From contig NZ_BMRB01000006.1 in the NCBI RefSeq assembly GCF_014648415.1, positions 248,001 to 312,000 on the forward strand: DNA of 64,000 nucleotides. The letters run 5' to 3'. The stretch is from Actinokineospora fastidiosa (GTDB lineage: Bacteria > Actinomycetota > Actinomycetes > Mycobacteriales > Pseudonocardiaceae). Every line of letters starts with the position of its first letter. Position 1 is the stretch's first letter. Shown piece by piece: positions 1 to 8,558 of this stretch. Under the pieces are notes generated by a model. That model had not been told where the DNA came from, made no database searches, and saw only the letters and a program-made list of their open reading frames with translations. The position numbers and the translations under genes are program-made.

Positions 1-1
1 C

Positions 2-1519
2 GGGTACTGGGTGCACTACGACGCCCGCACCGGCCGCGTCTCCACCATCGATGGGCGGGAGACGACCCCGCGCGCCGGGCACGAACGCATGTTCGTCGAT
101 CCGGCGACGGGCCGGGCGTACCCGTTCTGGGACGCGGTGACCAGCGGGCTGTCCGTCGGCACGCCCGGCATGCTGGCCACCTGGGAGCGCGCCCTGCGCA
201 AGTGGGGCCGGTTCGGCCTCGACGACGCGCTCCAGCCCGCCATCGAGGTCGCCGAGCGCGGCTGGCCGCTGACGCCCGTGCTGCGCCAGGAGATCGTGGA
301 CAACGAGCCCCGGTTCCGCCAGTTCAGCTCGACCGCGGAGCTGTTCCTGCCCGGCGGCAAGGTGCCCGCGGTGGGCACGATCATGCGCAACCCCGACCTG
401 GCCGCCACCTACCGCGAGATCGCCCGCCACGGCACGCGCACGTTCTACGGCGGCGCCATCGGCCGCGACGTAGTCGACGCCGTGCAGCACCCGCCGCTGG
501 CCCGCGACGCCACCATCGACCCGCCAGCGGGTCTGATGACGCTGAGCGACCTGCGGCACTACCGCACGATCGACCGCAAGCCGACGCACGTGAACTACCG
601 CGGATACGACGTGTACGGGATGGCTCCGTCGTCCAGCGGCGGCATGACGGTGGGCATGGCGCTGAACACCCTGGAGCCGTTTGACCTCGGCTCGCTCGAC
701 CGGTCGCAGGCGCTGCACTACTACTTGGAGGCCAGCAAGCTCGCCTACGCCGACCGCAACCGCTACATCGGCGACCCGGCGTACGTCGCCGTGCCCCAGC
801 GGGCGCTGCTGTCGGAGTCCTACGGCAAGTCCCGCTCGTGCCTGATCGACCCCATCCGCGTGCTCCCGGCCCCGGCCGCCCCCGGCAACCCGTACGGCGA
901 CCACGAGTGCGTCCCGCCGCCGCCCGGCACCGCGTCCAGCGAGAACGAGGCCCACACCAACCACTTCGTGGTGTCCGACGCCCGCGGCAACATCGTCTCC
1001 TACACGAACACGATCGAGCAGGTGGGCGGCAGCGGCATCGTCGTCCCCGGCCGCGGCTTCCTGCTCAACAACGAGCTGACCGACTTCAACTTCACCCCCA
1101 CCCAGGGCGACGCCCCCGACCCCAACCTGGCCGCCCCCGGCAAGCGCCCCCGCTCCAGCATGTCCCCCACCATCGTCCTGCGCGACGGCAAGCCGTTCCT
1201 GGCCCTGGGCTCCCCCGGCGGCTCCACGATCATCACCACGGTCCTGCAGATCCTGGTCAACCGCATCGACTTCAACATGCCCCTGCGCGACGCCGTGGCC
1301 GCCCCCCGGGCCTCCCAACGCAACACCCCCACCACCGTCGCCGAGCCCGCCTTCATCGCCACCGCAGGCGACCTCACCGCCCTAGGCCACGTCTTCACCG
1401 CACAACCCACCATCGGCGCAGCCGCCGCCCTGGAGTTCACCCCCACCCAAACCCAAGCAGTAGGCGAACCCACCCGCCGAGGCGGAACCCATGCAGGAGT
1501 GGTAACCCCCCACCCCTAA
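2..1519 (+). CDS. ggt: gamma-glutamyltransferase, 5' end outside window
   Basis: C-terminal ~505 residues of a gamma-glutamyltranspeptidase, which cleaves gamma-glutamyl bonds of glutathione and transfers or hydrolyses the glutamyl group, usually outside the cytoplasm. The frame is open from base 2, so the true start lies upstream; the GTG at 11 is only an internal codon. The autoprocessing site is visible as AHTNHFVVSD. The Thr coded at 956-958 aligns with the N-terminal nucleophile of the small subunit (TTHYSV in E. coli). The downstream LLNNELTDF and GSPGGS motifs of the small subunit are intact, and the C-terminus is complete. The signal peptide and first part of the large subunit are not visible. 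The assignment is secure; substrate preference cannot be judged. Confidence 0.93.
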   Translation, partial: GYWVHYDARTGRVSTIDGRETTPRAGHERMFVDPATGRAYPFWDAVTSGLSVGTPGMLATWERALRKWGRFGLDDALQPAIEVAERGWPLTPVLRQEIVDNEPRFRQFSSTAELFLPGGKVPAVGTIMRNPDLAATYREIARHGTRTFYGGAIGRDVVDAVQHPPLARDATIDPPAGLMTLSDLRHYRTIDRKPTHVNYRGYDVYGMAPSSSGGMTVGMALNTLEPFDLGSLDRSQALHYYLEASKLAYADRNRYIGDPAYVAVPQRALLSESYGKSRSCLIDPIRVLPAPAAPGNPYGDHECVPPPPGTASSENEAHTNHFVVSDARGNIVSYTNTIEQVGGSGIVVPGRGFLLNNELTDFNFTPTQGDAPDPNLAAPGKRPRSSMSPTIVLRDGKPFLALGSPGGSTIITTVLQILVNRIDFNMPLRDAVAAPRASQRNTPTTVAEPAFIATAGDLTALGHVFTAQPTIGAAAALEFTPTQTQAVGEPTRRGGTHAGVVTPHP

Positions 1520-1580
1520 CCCAACTCCGGTGGTGGTCCGCCCTCCCCCCATGGACCACCACCGGCCCACCCCTCGCCCC

Positions 1581-1620
1581 ACCAGCCCACTCGCACCCCA
1601 GGAGGCCACCGCCAGCCCAT
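1581..1620 (+). repeat. left arm of an imperfect inverted repeat (partner 2192-2229)
   Basis: The reverse complement of this stretch reads GGCTGGCGGTGGCCTCCTGG followed by GGTGCGAGTGGGC. It matches 2192-2229 (GGCCTGGCGGTGGTCTCCCG then GGGTGCGAGTAGGCC) with a handful of mismatches, and more weakly 2404-2430. The arms lie about 570 bp apart, so the region could fold into a large stem or be a recombination product. Confidence 0.65.
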
Positions 1621-1740
1621 ACCCCGACCCCGGCCCACAACACCCCCAAGCACTCCGCCCCACACCTCGGGCACTCGCCCCCACACCCCCGGCCCACCAT
1701 GGCCGCGGCATTCCACTCCCGCCCCCAGCACCCCACTCCC

Positions 1741-1984
1741 CGGCCCACCACGGCCCCGGCACCCCATTCCCCCTGCCCGCCACGGCCAGCGTCCCACTCC
1801 CCGGCCCACCACGGCCCCGGCACCCCATTCCCCCTGCCCGCCACGGCCAGCGTCCCACTCCCCGGCCCACCACGGCCCCGGCATCCCATTCCCCCTGCCC
1901 GCCACGGCCAGCGTCCCACTCCCCGGCCCACCACGGCCCCGGCATCCCATTCCCCCTAACCGCCACGGCGGGCATCCCACTCCC
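1741..1984 (+). repeat. four tandem copies of a 61-bp repeat
   Basis: Units start at 1741, 1802, 1863 and 1924 with a strict 61-bp period. Each begins CGGCCCACCACGGCCCCGGC and contains CCACGGCCAGCGTCCCACTC or a close variant. The first three are nearly identical; the fourth diverges in its second half. A degenerate copy precedes the array (about 1690-1740) and a partial one follows (1985-2010). The period is not a multiple of three, which argues against a coding repeat. Confidence 0.9.
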
Positions 1985-2274
1985 CGGCCCCCAGCACCCC
2001 ACTCCCCAGCCCACCACGGCACCCAGCACCCCGCCCACACCCCGGCCAATCCAGCCCAAGCCCATCCGCCGCAGCTCTCTCCCACCCTGGGATCACCGCC
2101 CCACCGCCCCCTCGGCCTCACCAGCCCACCCACTTCCCCAGGCCCCAGCAGCGGAGACGATCTCAGGGGTGCAAGTGGGCCGATGGGGGCGTGGCCTGGC
2201 GGTGGTCTCCCGGGGTGCGAGTAGGCCGGGACGCGCACCAGCCCGTTGGCTCGCGGTCCCATGGGTATGAGAGG

Positions 2275-2440
2275 GCTGGCGGCACTCGCCGGGAGTGCAA
2301 GTGGGCCTGTGGGACGCGGCTGGCAGCACACGCCGGGAGTGCAGGTGGGCCCGTAGGGCGCGGCTGGCGGTGCTCGCCGGAGCTGGTGCGACGTGGGCGG
2401 GCGGCGGCCTCCTGGGGTGCGAGGTGGGCGGGAGACGTGC
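2275..2440 (+). repeat. diverged 44-bp tandem repeats
   Basis: The word CGCCGGGAGTGCAAGTGGGC starts at 2287, with variants at 2331 (CGCCGGGAGTGCAGGTGGGC) and 2375 (CGCCGGAGCTGGTGCGACGT), a 44-bp spacing. Further variants occur near 2408 and 2531. The same unit, reverse-complemented, resembles the C-rich repeats on the left side of this region. Confidence 0.7.
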
Positions 2441-2806
2441 GTCGGCCGCCTTGCTGGTCCGGGTGCCCGCGCGCGTCCTGGCTGGCCCGTTGGCGGGCAG
2501 TCCCACGGGTGCGAGAGAGCTGGCGGTGGTCGCCGGGGGTGAGGGTGGGCCGGTGGCTCTCGGGCCGGGAGGGCGGGGTCCTGGCGCTGAATCGCTCTCG
2601 TCGGTGTGCTGGTCCGGGGTGGTCGTGTCGGGGCGCTGGCGGGGTCCCGGATCTGCACGGGGACTGGCAGTGGTTTCTGCGTGTGGGAGTTGCCCCACTC
2701 ACCCCTGCGGCCATCGCCAGTTCTCTCGCATCCCTGGGATCACCGGCGACCTGCTGACTCGGTCATCGAGCGCCGGCGGACCCGCCACGGCTCGCCCGAG
2801 ACACGA

Positions 2807-3106
2807 CTACGGCGTGTCGTCGAGCAGGGTGGTGATGGCGCGGTGTTCGTCGGCGGGGAAGACCATGATGCTGAGCGACTCGCCGTCCGGGGAGGGGACG
2901 GTGGTGGTTCGGACGCCTGCTAGGCGGAGGCGTTCGGAGACGACCTCGGCGGCGCGTTGGCTGGGGACCTTCGCCACCTCGCGCAGCATCCCGTAGTCGC
3001 GGTTGCGGTCTCCGGCGAACGCCCAGCGCAGGACCAGACCCAGTAGGCCGATGACGAGCAACGACACCAGGGTCAGATACGGGCCGGGCAGGTTCACAGA
3101 CCCCAT
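2807..3106 (-). CDS. small conserved actinobacterial membrane protein
   Basis: A 99-residue protein starting MGSVNLPG with one transmembrane segment at about residues 8-28, followed by a soluble domain. The soluble part has the pattern DYGMLREVA ... AAEVVSERLRLAGVRTT ... ESLSIMVFPADEHRAI seen in short actinobacterial membrane proteins of unknown function. The start at 3106 is the first ATG before the membrane segment; the frame stays open far upstream only because it is antisense to meaA. Divergent from meaA, with 225 bp between the starts. Function unknown. Confidence 0.7.
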   Translation of the reverse strand: MGSVNLPGPYLTLVSLLVIGLLGLVLRWAFAGDRNRDYGMLREVAKVPSQRAAEVVSERLRLAGVRTTTVPSPDGESLSIMVFPADEHRAITTLLDDTP

Positions 3107-3282
3107 GATGCGCGTTCCGACCCCGGGAAGGGAGAGGGCGACACCCGTCCGACTGGGGGTCGCTCGCCCAGAGCACCTCACCGGGCGCGACCCGACGAGC
3201 GAAGTGGCGAGGCGGGGGGCGAGCGCCGATGCTGGAGGCGTCTCGACCGATCCTGTGAGCAATTGCACCGCTGGAGTCGCGT

Positions 3283-3294
3283 TACTGGCCAGTA
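3283..3294. promoter_or_regulatory. 12-bp perfect palindrome upstream of meaA
   Basis: TACTGGCCAGTA is a perfect palindrome, with TACGCT overlapping its right end (3293-3298) as a possible -10 box about 34 bp before the meaA start. The position suggests a repressor operator. The cognate regulator is not identifiable, and no good -35 was found. Confidence 0.4.
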
Positions 3295-3331
3295 CGCTTC
3301 GCCGAAAGGGCGCGTAAACGGAGGTTAACCG

Positions 3332-5356
3332 GTGCCGTACCCCACTGATCGCGAGCGAGACCGTCCGTGGGTCATGCGGACCTATGCGGGCCACTCGTCG
3401 GCGCGGAAGTCCAACGAGCTGTACCGGCGGAACCTGGCCAAGGGGCAGACGGGGCTCTCCGTGGCCTTCGACCTGCCCACCCAGACCGGCTACGACCCGG
3501 ACCACGAGCTCGCCCGGGGTGAGGTCGGCAAGGTCGGGGTGCCGGTCAGCCACATCGGCGACATGCGGACGCTGTTCGACGGCATCCCGCTGAACAGCGC
3601 CAACACCTCGATGACGATCAACGCGACCGCCATGTGGCTGTTGTCGCTCTACGTGACCGTCGCGCAGGAGCAGGCCGAGGCGGAGGGGCGCGACTGGCAC
3701 GAGGTCGTCGCCACGCTGGCGGGCACCACCCAGAACGACATCATCAAGGAGTACCTGTCCCGGGGCACCTACGTCTTCCCGCCCGGCCCCAGCCTGCGGC
3801 TGATCACCGACATGGTGGCCTGGACCGTGGCGAACGTGCCCAAGTGGAACCCGATCAACATCTGCAGCTACCACCTGCAGGAGGTCGGCGCGACCCCGGT
3901 CCAGGAGGTCGCCTACTCCATGTGCACGGCCATCGCCGTGCTCGACGCGGTCAAGAACTCCGGGCAGGTGCCCGAGGAGCGCTTCGGCGAGGTCGTCGCG
4001 CGCATCTCCTTCTTCGTCAACGCGGGCGTCCGCTTCGTCGAGGAGATGTGCAAGATGCGGGCGTTCACCGAGCTGTGGGACGAGATCACCCGCGACCGCT
4101 ACGGCATCGCCGACCCCAAGCAGCGCCGGTTCCGCTACGGCGTCCAGGTGAACTCCCTCGGCCTGACCGAGGCCCAGCCCGAGAACAACGTCCAGCGCAT
4201 CGTGCTGGAGATGCTGGCCGTCTCGCTGTCGCGCAAGGCGCGCGCCCGCGCCATCCAGCTGCCCGCGTGGAACGAGGCGCTTGGCCTGCCCCGCCCGTGG
4301 GACCAGCAGTGGGCACTGCGCATGCAGCAGGTCCTCGCCTACGAGACCGACCTGCTGGAGTACGAGGACATCTTCGACGGCTCGCCGGTCATCCAGGCCA
4401 AAGTGGACGAGATCGTGCAGGGCGCGAAGGCCGAGATCGACCGCGTGCAGGCGATGGGCGGCGCGGTGGTCGCCGTCGAGAACGGCTACATGAAGACCCA
4501 GATGGTGTCCTCCCTCGCCGACCGCCGCAGGCGGATCGAGGCGGGCGAGGAGGTCATCGTCGGGGTCAACCGGTTCGAGAACACCGAGCCCAGCCCGCTG
4601 CAGTCCGGCGGCGTCAAGGCGATCGAGACCGTCGACCCGGTCGCCGAGCGCGAGGCCGTCGACGCGATCGCCGCGTGGCGGTCCGAAAGGGACGGTAACG
4701 CCGTCGCCGAATCCCTTGCCGCGCTGCGCGACGCCGCCAAGACCGACGCCAACCTGATGGACGCCACGCTGGCCTGCGCCCGCGCGGGCGTGACCACCGG
4801 CGAGTGGTCGGCCGCCCTGCGCGAGGTGTTCGGCGAATACCGCGCCCCCACGGGCGTCTCCGGCGTCTCGGCCTCCGGCGAGGCGGGCGCCGCGCTCGGC
4901 GAGGTGCGGGAGCGGGTCAAGGCCACCGGCGAGGAACTGGGCGAGCGGCTGCGCATGCTCGTCGGAAAGCCCGGCCTCGACGGGCATTCCAACGGCGCCG
5001 AGCAGATCGCGGTGCGCGCGCGGGACACCGGGTTCGAGGTCGTGTACCAGGGAATCCGGCTCACGGCCGATCAGATCGTGGCCGCCGCCGTGCAGGAAGG
5101 CGTGCACGTGGTGGGACTCTCGATCCTGTCCGGCTCGCACCTGGAGGCAGTTCCCGCGGTCGTCGAGGGGCTGCGCGCCGCGGGCGCGGGCGACATCCCC
5201 GTGGTGGTCGGGGGAATCGTGCCGCCGGACGACGCGAAGGTGTTGCTCGATCAGGGTGTCGCGCGCGTCTTCACGCCCAAGGACTACGAGATGACGCAGA
5301 TCATGGCCGAGATCGTGACCGTCATCCGGGAGGCGAACGGCCTGGTCAACGCCTGA
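3332..5356 (+). CDS. meaA: ethylmalonyl-CoA mutase-type B12 enzyme (MeaA)
   Basis: A 674-residue single-chain acyl-CoA mutase in which the substrate-binding TIM barrel and the cobalamin domain are fused. The opening (RTYAGHSSARKSNELYRRNL) and the TTQNDIIKEYLSRG and NPINICSYHLQE motifs match MeaA-type proteins rather than the two-subunit methylmalonyl-CoA mutase. The B12 domain (about residues 535-665) has the DxHxxG signature with Asp550 and His552, the lower axial ligand. MeaA converts ethylmalonyl-CoA to methylsuccinyl-CoA in the ethylmalonyl-CoA pathway of C2 assimilation. The GTG start is set by GGAGG at 3321-3325. Other ethylmalonyl-CoA pathway genes are not in the window. An adenosyltransferase that could supply its cofactor lies at 16369. 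Confidence 0.88.
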   Translation: MPYPTDRERDRPWVMRTYAGHSSARKSNELYRRNLAKGQTGLSVAFDLPTQTGYDPDHELARGEVGKVGVPVSHIGDMRTLFDGIPLNSANTSMTINATAMWLLSLYVTVAQEQAEAEGRDWHEVVATLAGTTQNDIIKEYLSRGTYVFPPGPSLRLITDMVAWTVANVPKWNPINICSYHLQEVGATPVQEVAYSMCTAIAVLDAVKNSGQVPEERFGEVVARISFFVNAGVRFVEEMCKMRAFTELWDEITRDRYGIADPKQRRFRYGVQVNSLGLTEAQPENNVQRIVLEMLAVSLSRKARARAIQLPAWNEALGLPRPWDQQWALRMQQVLAYETDLLEYEDIFDGSPVIQAKVDEIVQGAKAEIDRVQAMGGAVVAVENGYMKTQMVSSLADRRRRIEAGEEVIVGVNRFENTEPSPLQSGGVKAIETVDPVAEREAVDAIAAWRSERDGNAVAESLAALRDAAKTDANLMDATLACARAGVTTGEWSAALREVFGEYRAPTGVSGVSASGEAGAALGEVRERVKATGEELGERLRMLVGKPGLDGHSNGAEQIAVRARDTGFEVVYQGIRLTADQIVAAAVQEGVHVVGLSILSGSHLEAVPAVVEGLRAAGAGDIPVVVGGIVPPDDAKVLLDQGVARVFTPKDYEMTQIMAEIVTVIREANGLVNA

Positions 5357-5371
5357 TTTGTGCCGATTCGG

Positions 5372-5400
5372 TTGACCCGATCGGAGTATGCCGTTACGTT
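5372..5400 (+). promoter_or_regulatory. predicted promoter of ehuBCDA
   Basis: TTGACC (5372-5377), a 17-bp spacer and TACGTT (5395-5400) form a near-consensus housekeeping promoter in the 92-bp gap between meaA and ehuB. Transcription would start near 5407, about 40 nt before the GTG start. This gives the transporter operon its own promoter. Confidence 0.6.
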
Positions 5401-5448
5401 CGGTGCCCTCACACGGAACTGGCAGGCATGCACGAAAAGGGGCGAACG

Positions 5449-6330
5449 GTGGTCGATCAGGGCTGGACGCGGCGGGACTTCTTCCGGAGAACGGCGTTGG
5501 CGGGGGCCCTGACGGTACCGGCGCTCGCGGCGTGCAGCCAGGTCGCCGAGCCCGGCAACACGCTGGAGACCGCCCGCCAGAACGGGAAGATCCGGATCGG
5601 CATCGCCAACGAGGCGCCCTACGGCTACACCGACGCCAGCGGCCGGGTCACCGGCGAGGCGCCGGAGGTGGCCCGCGCGGTGTTCAAGGCGTTGGGGATT
5701 CCCGAGGTCGAGGCCGTCGCCAGCAAGTTCGACGGCCTGATCCCGGGGATCAACGCGCGCCAGTTCGACATGGTCGCCGCGGGCATGAACATCACGCCCG
5801 AGCGCTGCGGCCAGGTCGCGTTCTCCATCCCGGACTACACCGCGCTGACCGCGCTGCTCGTGCCGAAGGGCAACCCCAAGGGCGTCACCGACTTCGCGAG
5901 CGTCAAGGCCGAGGGCGTGTCCCTCGCGGTCCTCTCCGCAGCGGTGGAGAAGGGCTACGCCGAGGAGGCCGGGGTCACCGACATCCAGACCCTCGACAGC
6001 CAGGACACCCTGCTGCGCGCGGTCGCCGACGGCCGTGTCTACGCCGCCGCGCTGACCGACATCTCGCTGAAGGACCTGGTCAAGAAGAACGAGGGCGTGG
6101 CCGTCGAGGTCACCCCGGGCTTCGTGCCCACAAAGGACGGCCAGGAGGTCGTCTCGGCGGGCGGGTTCGTCTTCCGCAGCGGCGACACCGCGCTGCGCGA
6201 CGCGTTCAACGCCGAGCTCAGGAAGCTGCACGAGAACGGCGAGTGGCTGCGCATCGTCGAGCCCTTCGGCTTCGGGGCGGACAACCTGCCCGGCCCCGAG
6301 CTGACGACCGAGAAGCTGTGCGCCGCCTGA
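5449..6330 (+). CDS. ehuB: ectoine/hydroxyectoine ABC transporter substrate-binding lipoprotein
   Basis: A 293-residue periplasmic-binding-protein family member. The N-terminus TRRDFFRRTALAGA is a twin-arginine signal followed by the lipobox LAAC, so it should be a Tat-exported lipoprotein. The mature part (IRIGIANEAPYGYTD, GEAPEVARAVFKALG, FDGLIPGINARQFDMVAAGM) matches EhuB proteins, which capture the compatible solutes ectoine and hydroxyectoine. The GTG at 5449 has an AAGGGG ribosome site just upstream; an in-frame ATG at 5428 would add seven residues. First gene of ehuBCDA, 4 bp before ehuC. Ligand identity is inferred from family likeness. Confidence 0.85.
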   Translation: MVDQGWTRRDFFRRTALAGALTVPALAACSQVAEPGNTLETARQNGKIRIGIANEAPYGYTDASGRVTGEAPEVARAVFKALGIPEVEAVASKFDGLIPGINARQFDMVAAGMNITPERCGQVAFSIPDYTALTALLVPKGNPKGVTDFASVKAEGVSLAVLSAAVEKGYAEEAGVTDIQTLDSQDTLLRAVADGRVYAAALTDISLKDLVKKNEGVAVEVTPGFVPTKDGQEVVSAGGFVFRSGDTALRDAFNAELRKLHENGEWLRIVEPFGFGADNLPGPELTTEKLCAA

Positions 6331-6334
6331 TCTC

Positions 6335-7021
6335 GTGTCCGACAACCACTCGCGCATAGTCGAGGTCCTGTTCCAAGGGCTGCCGTTCACGGTGGTGGCC
6401 ACGCTGGGCGGTATCGCGCTGACGATCGTGCTGTCGCTGATCGCCGGGCTGGCGATGCTGTCGCGCTCGCGCGTGGTGCGCGGGATCAGCCGCACCTACG
6501 TCGAGATCTTCCGCGGCACGTCCGAGGTCGTCCAGCTGTTCTGGCTGTTCTACGCGCTGCCGATCCTGCTCGGCTTCCAGCTGGTGCCGCTGTTCGCAGG
6601 CGTGCTGGTGCTGGGGCTCAACCACGGCGCCTACGGCGCGGAGATCGTCCGCGGCGCCGTCCAGTCGGTGCCGAAGGCGCAGGTCGAGGGCGCGGTGGCG
6701 CTCAACTTCAGCCCTGCCCAGCGCATGCGCCGGGTGGTGCTGCCGCAAGCGCTTGTGGAGATGGTTCCGCCGTTCAACAACCTGTTCATCCAGCTGTTGA
6801 AGGGCACCGCCCTGCTGTCGTTCATCCAGGTCCAGGAGATCACCCAGCGCGGCCAGTCGCTGGTGCCGAACTTCGGCCCGGACCTGGCCTTCATCTACGG
6901 CGTCGAGCTGGTCATGTACCTGGTGCTGGCCCTGGTGATCACCCTGGTCATGCGGTTGCTGGAGCGGCTGACCGCCCGCCGGGTGGGCCGGACCCCGATG
7001 AAGGTGGGGACCACGGCATGA
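6335..7021 (+). CDS. ehuC: ectoine/hydroxyectoine ABC transporter permease
   Basis: A 228-residue inner-membrane permease of the polar amino-acid (HisM/GlnP) type with about five membrane segments. The cytoplasmic EAA loop that docks the ATPase is seen as GAVALNFSPAQRMRRVVLPQA. VEIFRGTSEVVQLFW is characteristic of EhuC. The GTG start lies 4 bp after the ehuB stop, and the TGA stop overlaps the ehuD ATG, so the two permeases are translationally coupled and probably form the heterodimeric channel. Confidence 0.85.
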   Translation: MSDNHSRIVEVLFQGLPFTVVATLGGIALTIVLSLIAGLAMLSRSRVVRGISRTYVEIFRGTSEVVQLFWLFYALPILLGFQLVPLFAGVLVLGLNHGAYGAEIVRGAVQSVPKAQVEGAVALNFSPAQRMRRVVLPQALVEMVPPFNNLFIQLLKGTALLSFIQVQEITQRGQSLVPNFGPDLAFIYGVELVMYLVLALVITLVMRLLERLTARRVGRTPMKVGTTA

Positions 7022-7651
7022 ACTGGGACTGGGAGTTCGTCGCGGGCGCGATGCCCGGGATCCTGCGCGGCCTGCTGACCACGCTGGAGATCACCGTCCT
7101 CGGCTCGCTGGTGGCCTACGCGCTGGGCCTGGTGTTCGCGCTGGTCCGCCGCGTGCCCAAGGTGGGCGTGGTGATGCAGGCGTTCATCGAGTTCGTCCGC
7201 AGCACGCCGCTGCTGGTGCAGATCTTCGCGGTCTACTTCCTGTTCCCGTCGGCGATCGGCGTGCGGATGTCGCCGTTCGTCACGGGCGTCGTGGTCATCG
7301 GCATCCACTACGCCTGCTACACCGCCGAGGTGTACCGGGCGGGCATCGACGCGGTCCCGAAGGGACAGTGGGAGGCGGCGACGGCGCTGAGCCTGCCCAA
7401 GCGTCGCGTGTGGACGTCGGTGGTGCTGCCGCAGGCGGTGCCGCGCGTGGTGCCCGCGCTGGGCAACTACACGATCTCGATGTTCAAGGAGACGCCGCTG
7501 CTGCTGGCGATCGGCGTGTTCGACCTGGTCAACGCGGCCAAGGAGGAAGGCGCGTACGCCTACAAGTACGTCGAGGTCTACACCATCGCGGGCCTGCTGT
7601 TCCTGCTGCTGAGCTACCCCGCGTCCCTGCTGGTGAGGAAACTGGAGCGCC

Positions 7652-7668
<17 letters not shown>
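7018..7668 (+). CDS. ehuD: ectoine/hydroxyectoine ABC transporter permease
   Basis: A 216-residue second permease of the same transporter, starting MNWDWEFV as EhuD proteins do. FVRSTPLLVQIFAVYFL and the EAA loop WEAATALSLPKRRVWTSVVL are clear, with about five membrane segments. The ATG overlaps the ehuC stop (ATGA) and the 3' end overlaps the start of ehuA by 17 bp, so expression of all components is tightly coupled. Confidence 0.85.
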
Positions 7669-8437
<769 letters not shown>

Positions 8438-8439
8438 GC

Positions 8440-8455
8440 GACAACCGCGGTTGTC
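8440..8455. promoter_or_regulatory. 16-bp perfect palindrome after ehuA
   Basis: GACAACCGCGGTTGTC is perfectly self-complementary and starts 3 bp after the ehuA stop. A third copy of the half-site, GACAACCG, follows at 8462-8469. It has no loop or T-tract, so it is a poor terminator and looks more like a protein-binding site for the downstream lipase gene. No matching -10 was found for the TTGACA at 8473-8478. Confidence 0.4.
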
Positions 8456-8558
8456 CCCGGCGACAACCGGCATTGACACCGGCGGGCGGGACAGGTCACT
8501 GTGACCGAGCTAATGCTACTGCTCGGTAGCCTTCGGTACCGTAACCAGGGAGTTCACA

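Larger units (their letters stand above)
1520..2806. other. 1.3 kb repeat-rich region without a convincing gene
   Basis: Between ggt and the next minus-strand gene no reading frame looks like a protein. All long frames give Pro/His/Arg-rich or Gly/Trp-rich low-complexity translations on both strands. The left half (about 1530-2130) is C-rich on the plus strand and the right half (about 2160-2650) is G-rich, because related repeat units lie in opposite orientation in the two halves. Both halves carry a CCCTGGGATCACCG word (about 2084 and 2730). It may be an intergenic repeat cluster or a decayed sequence; no mobile-element gene is seen. Confidence 0.6.

Noticed and set aside
1516-2658. Long Pro- and Gly-rich frames in the repeat region
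   Set aside because: Present on both strands and several frames, made of 61-bp and 44-bp repeats whose lengths are not multiples of three; no ribosome site or domain.
2807-5140. 777-residue extension of the small membrane protein
   Set aside because: Runs antisense through meaA; only the last 99 residues from the ATG at 3106 look like a protein.
8473-8501. TTGACA at 8473-8478 as the -35 of the lipase promoter
   Set aside because: At 17-18 bp spacing the -10 position reads TCACTG/CACTGT, which is not a usable box.
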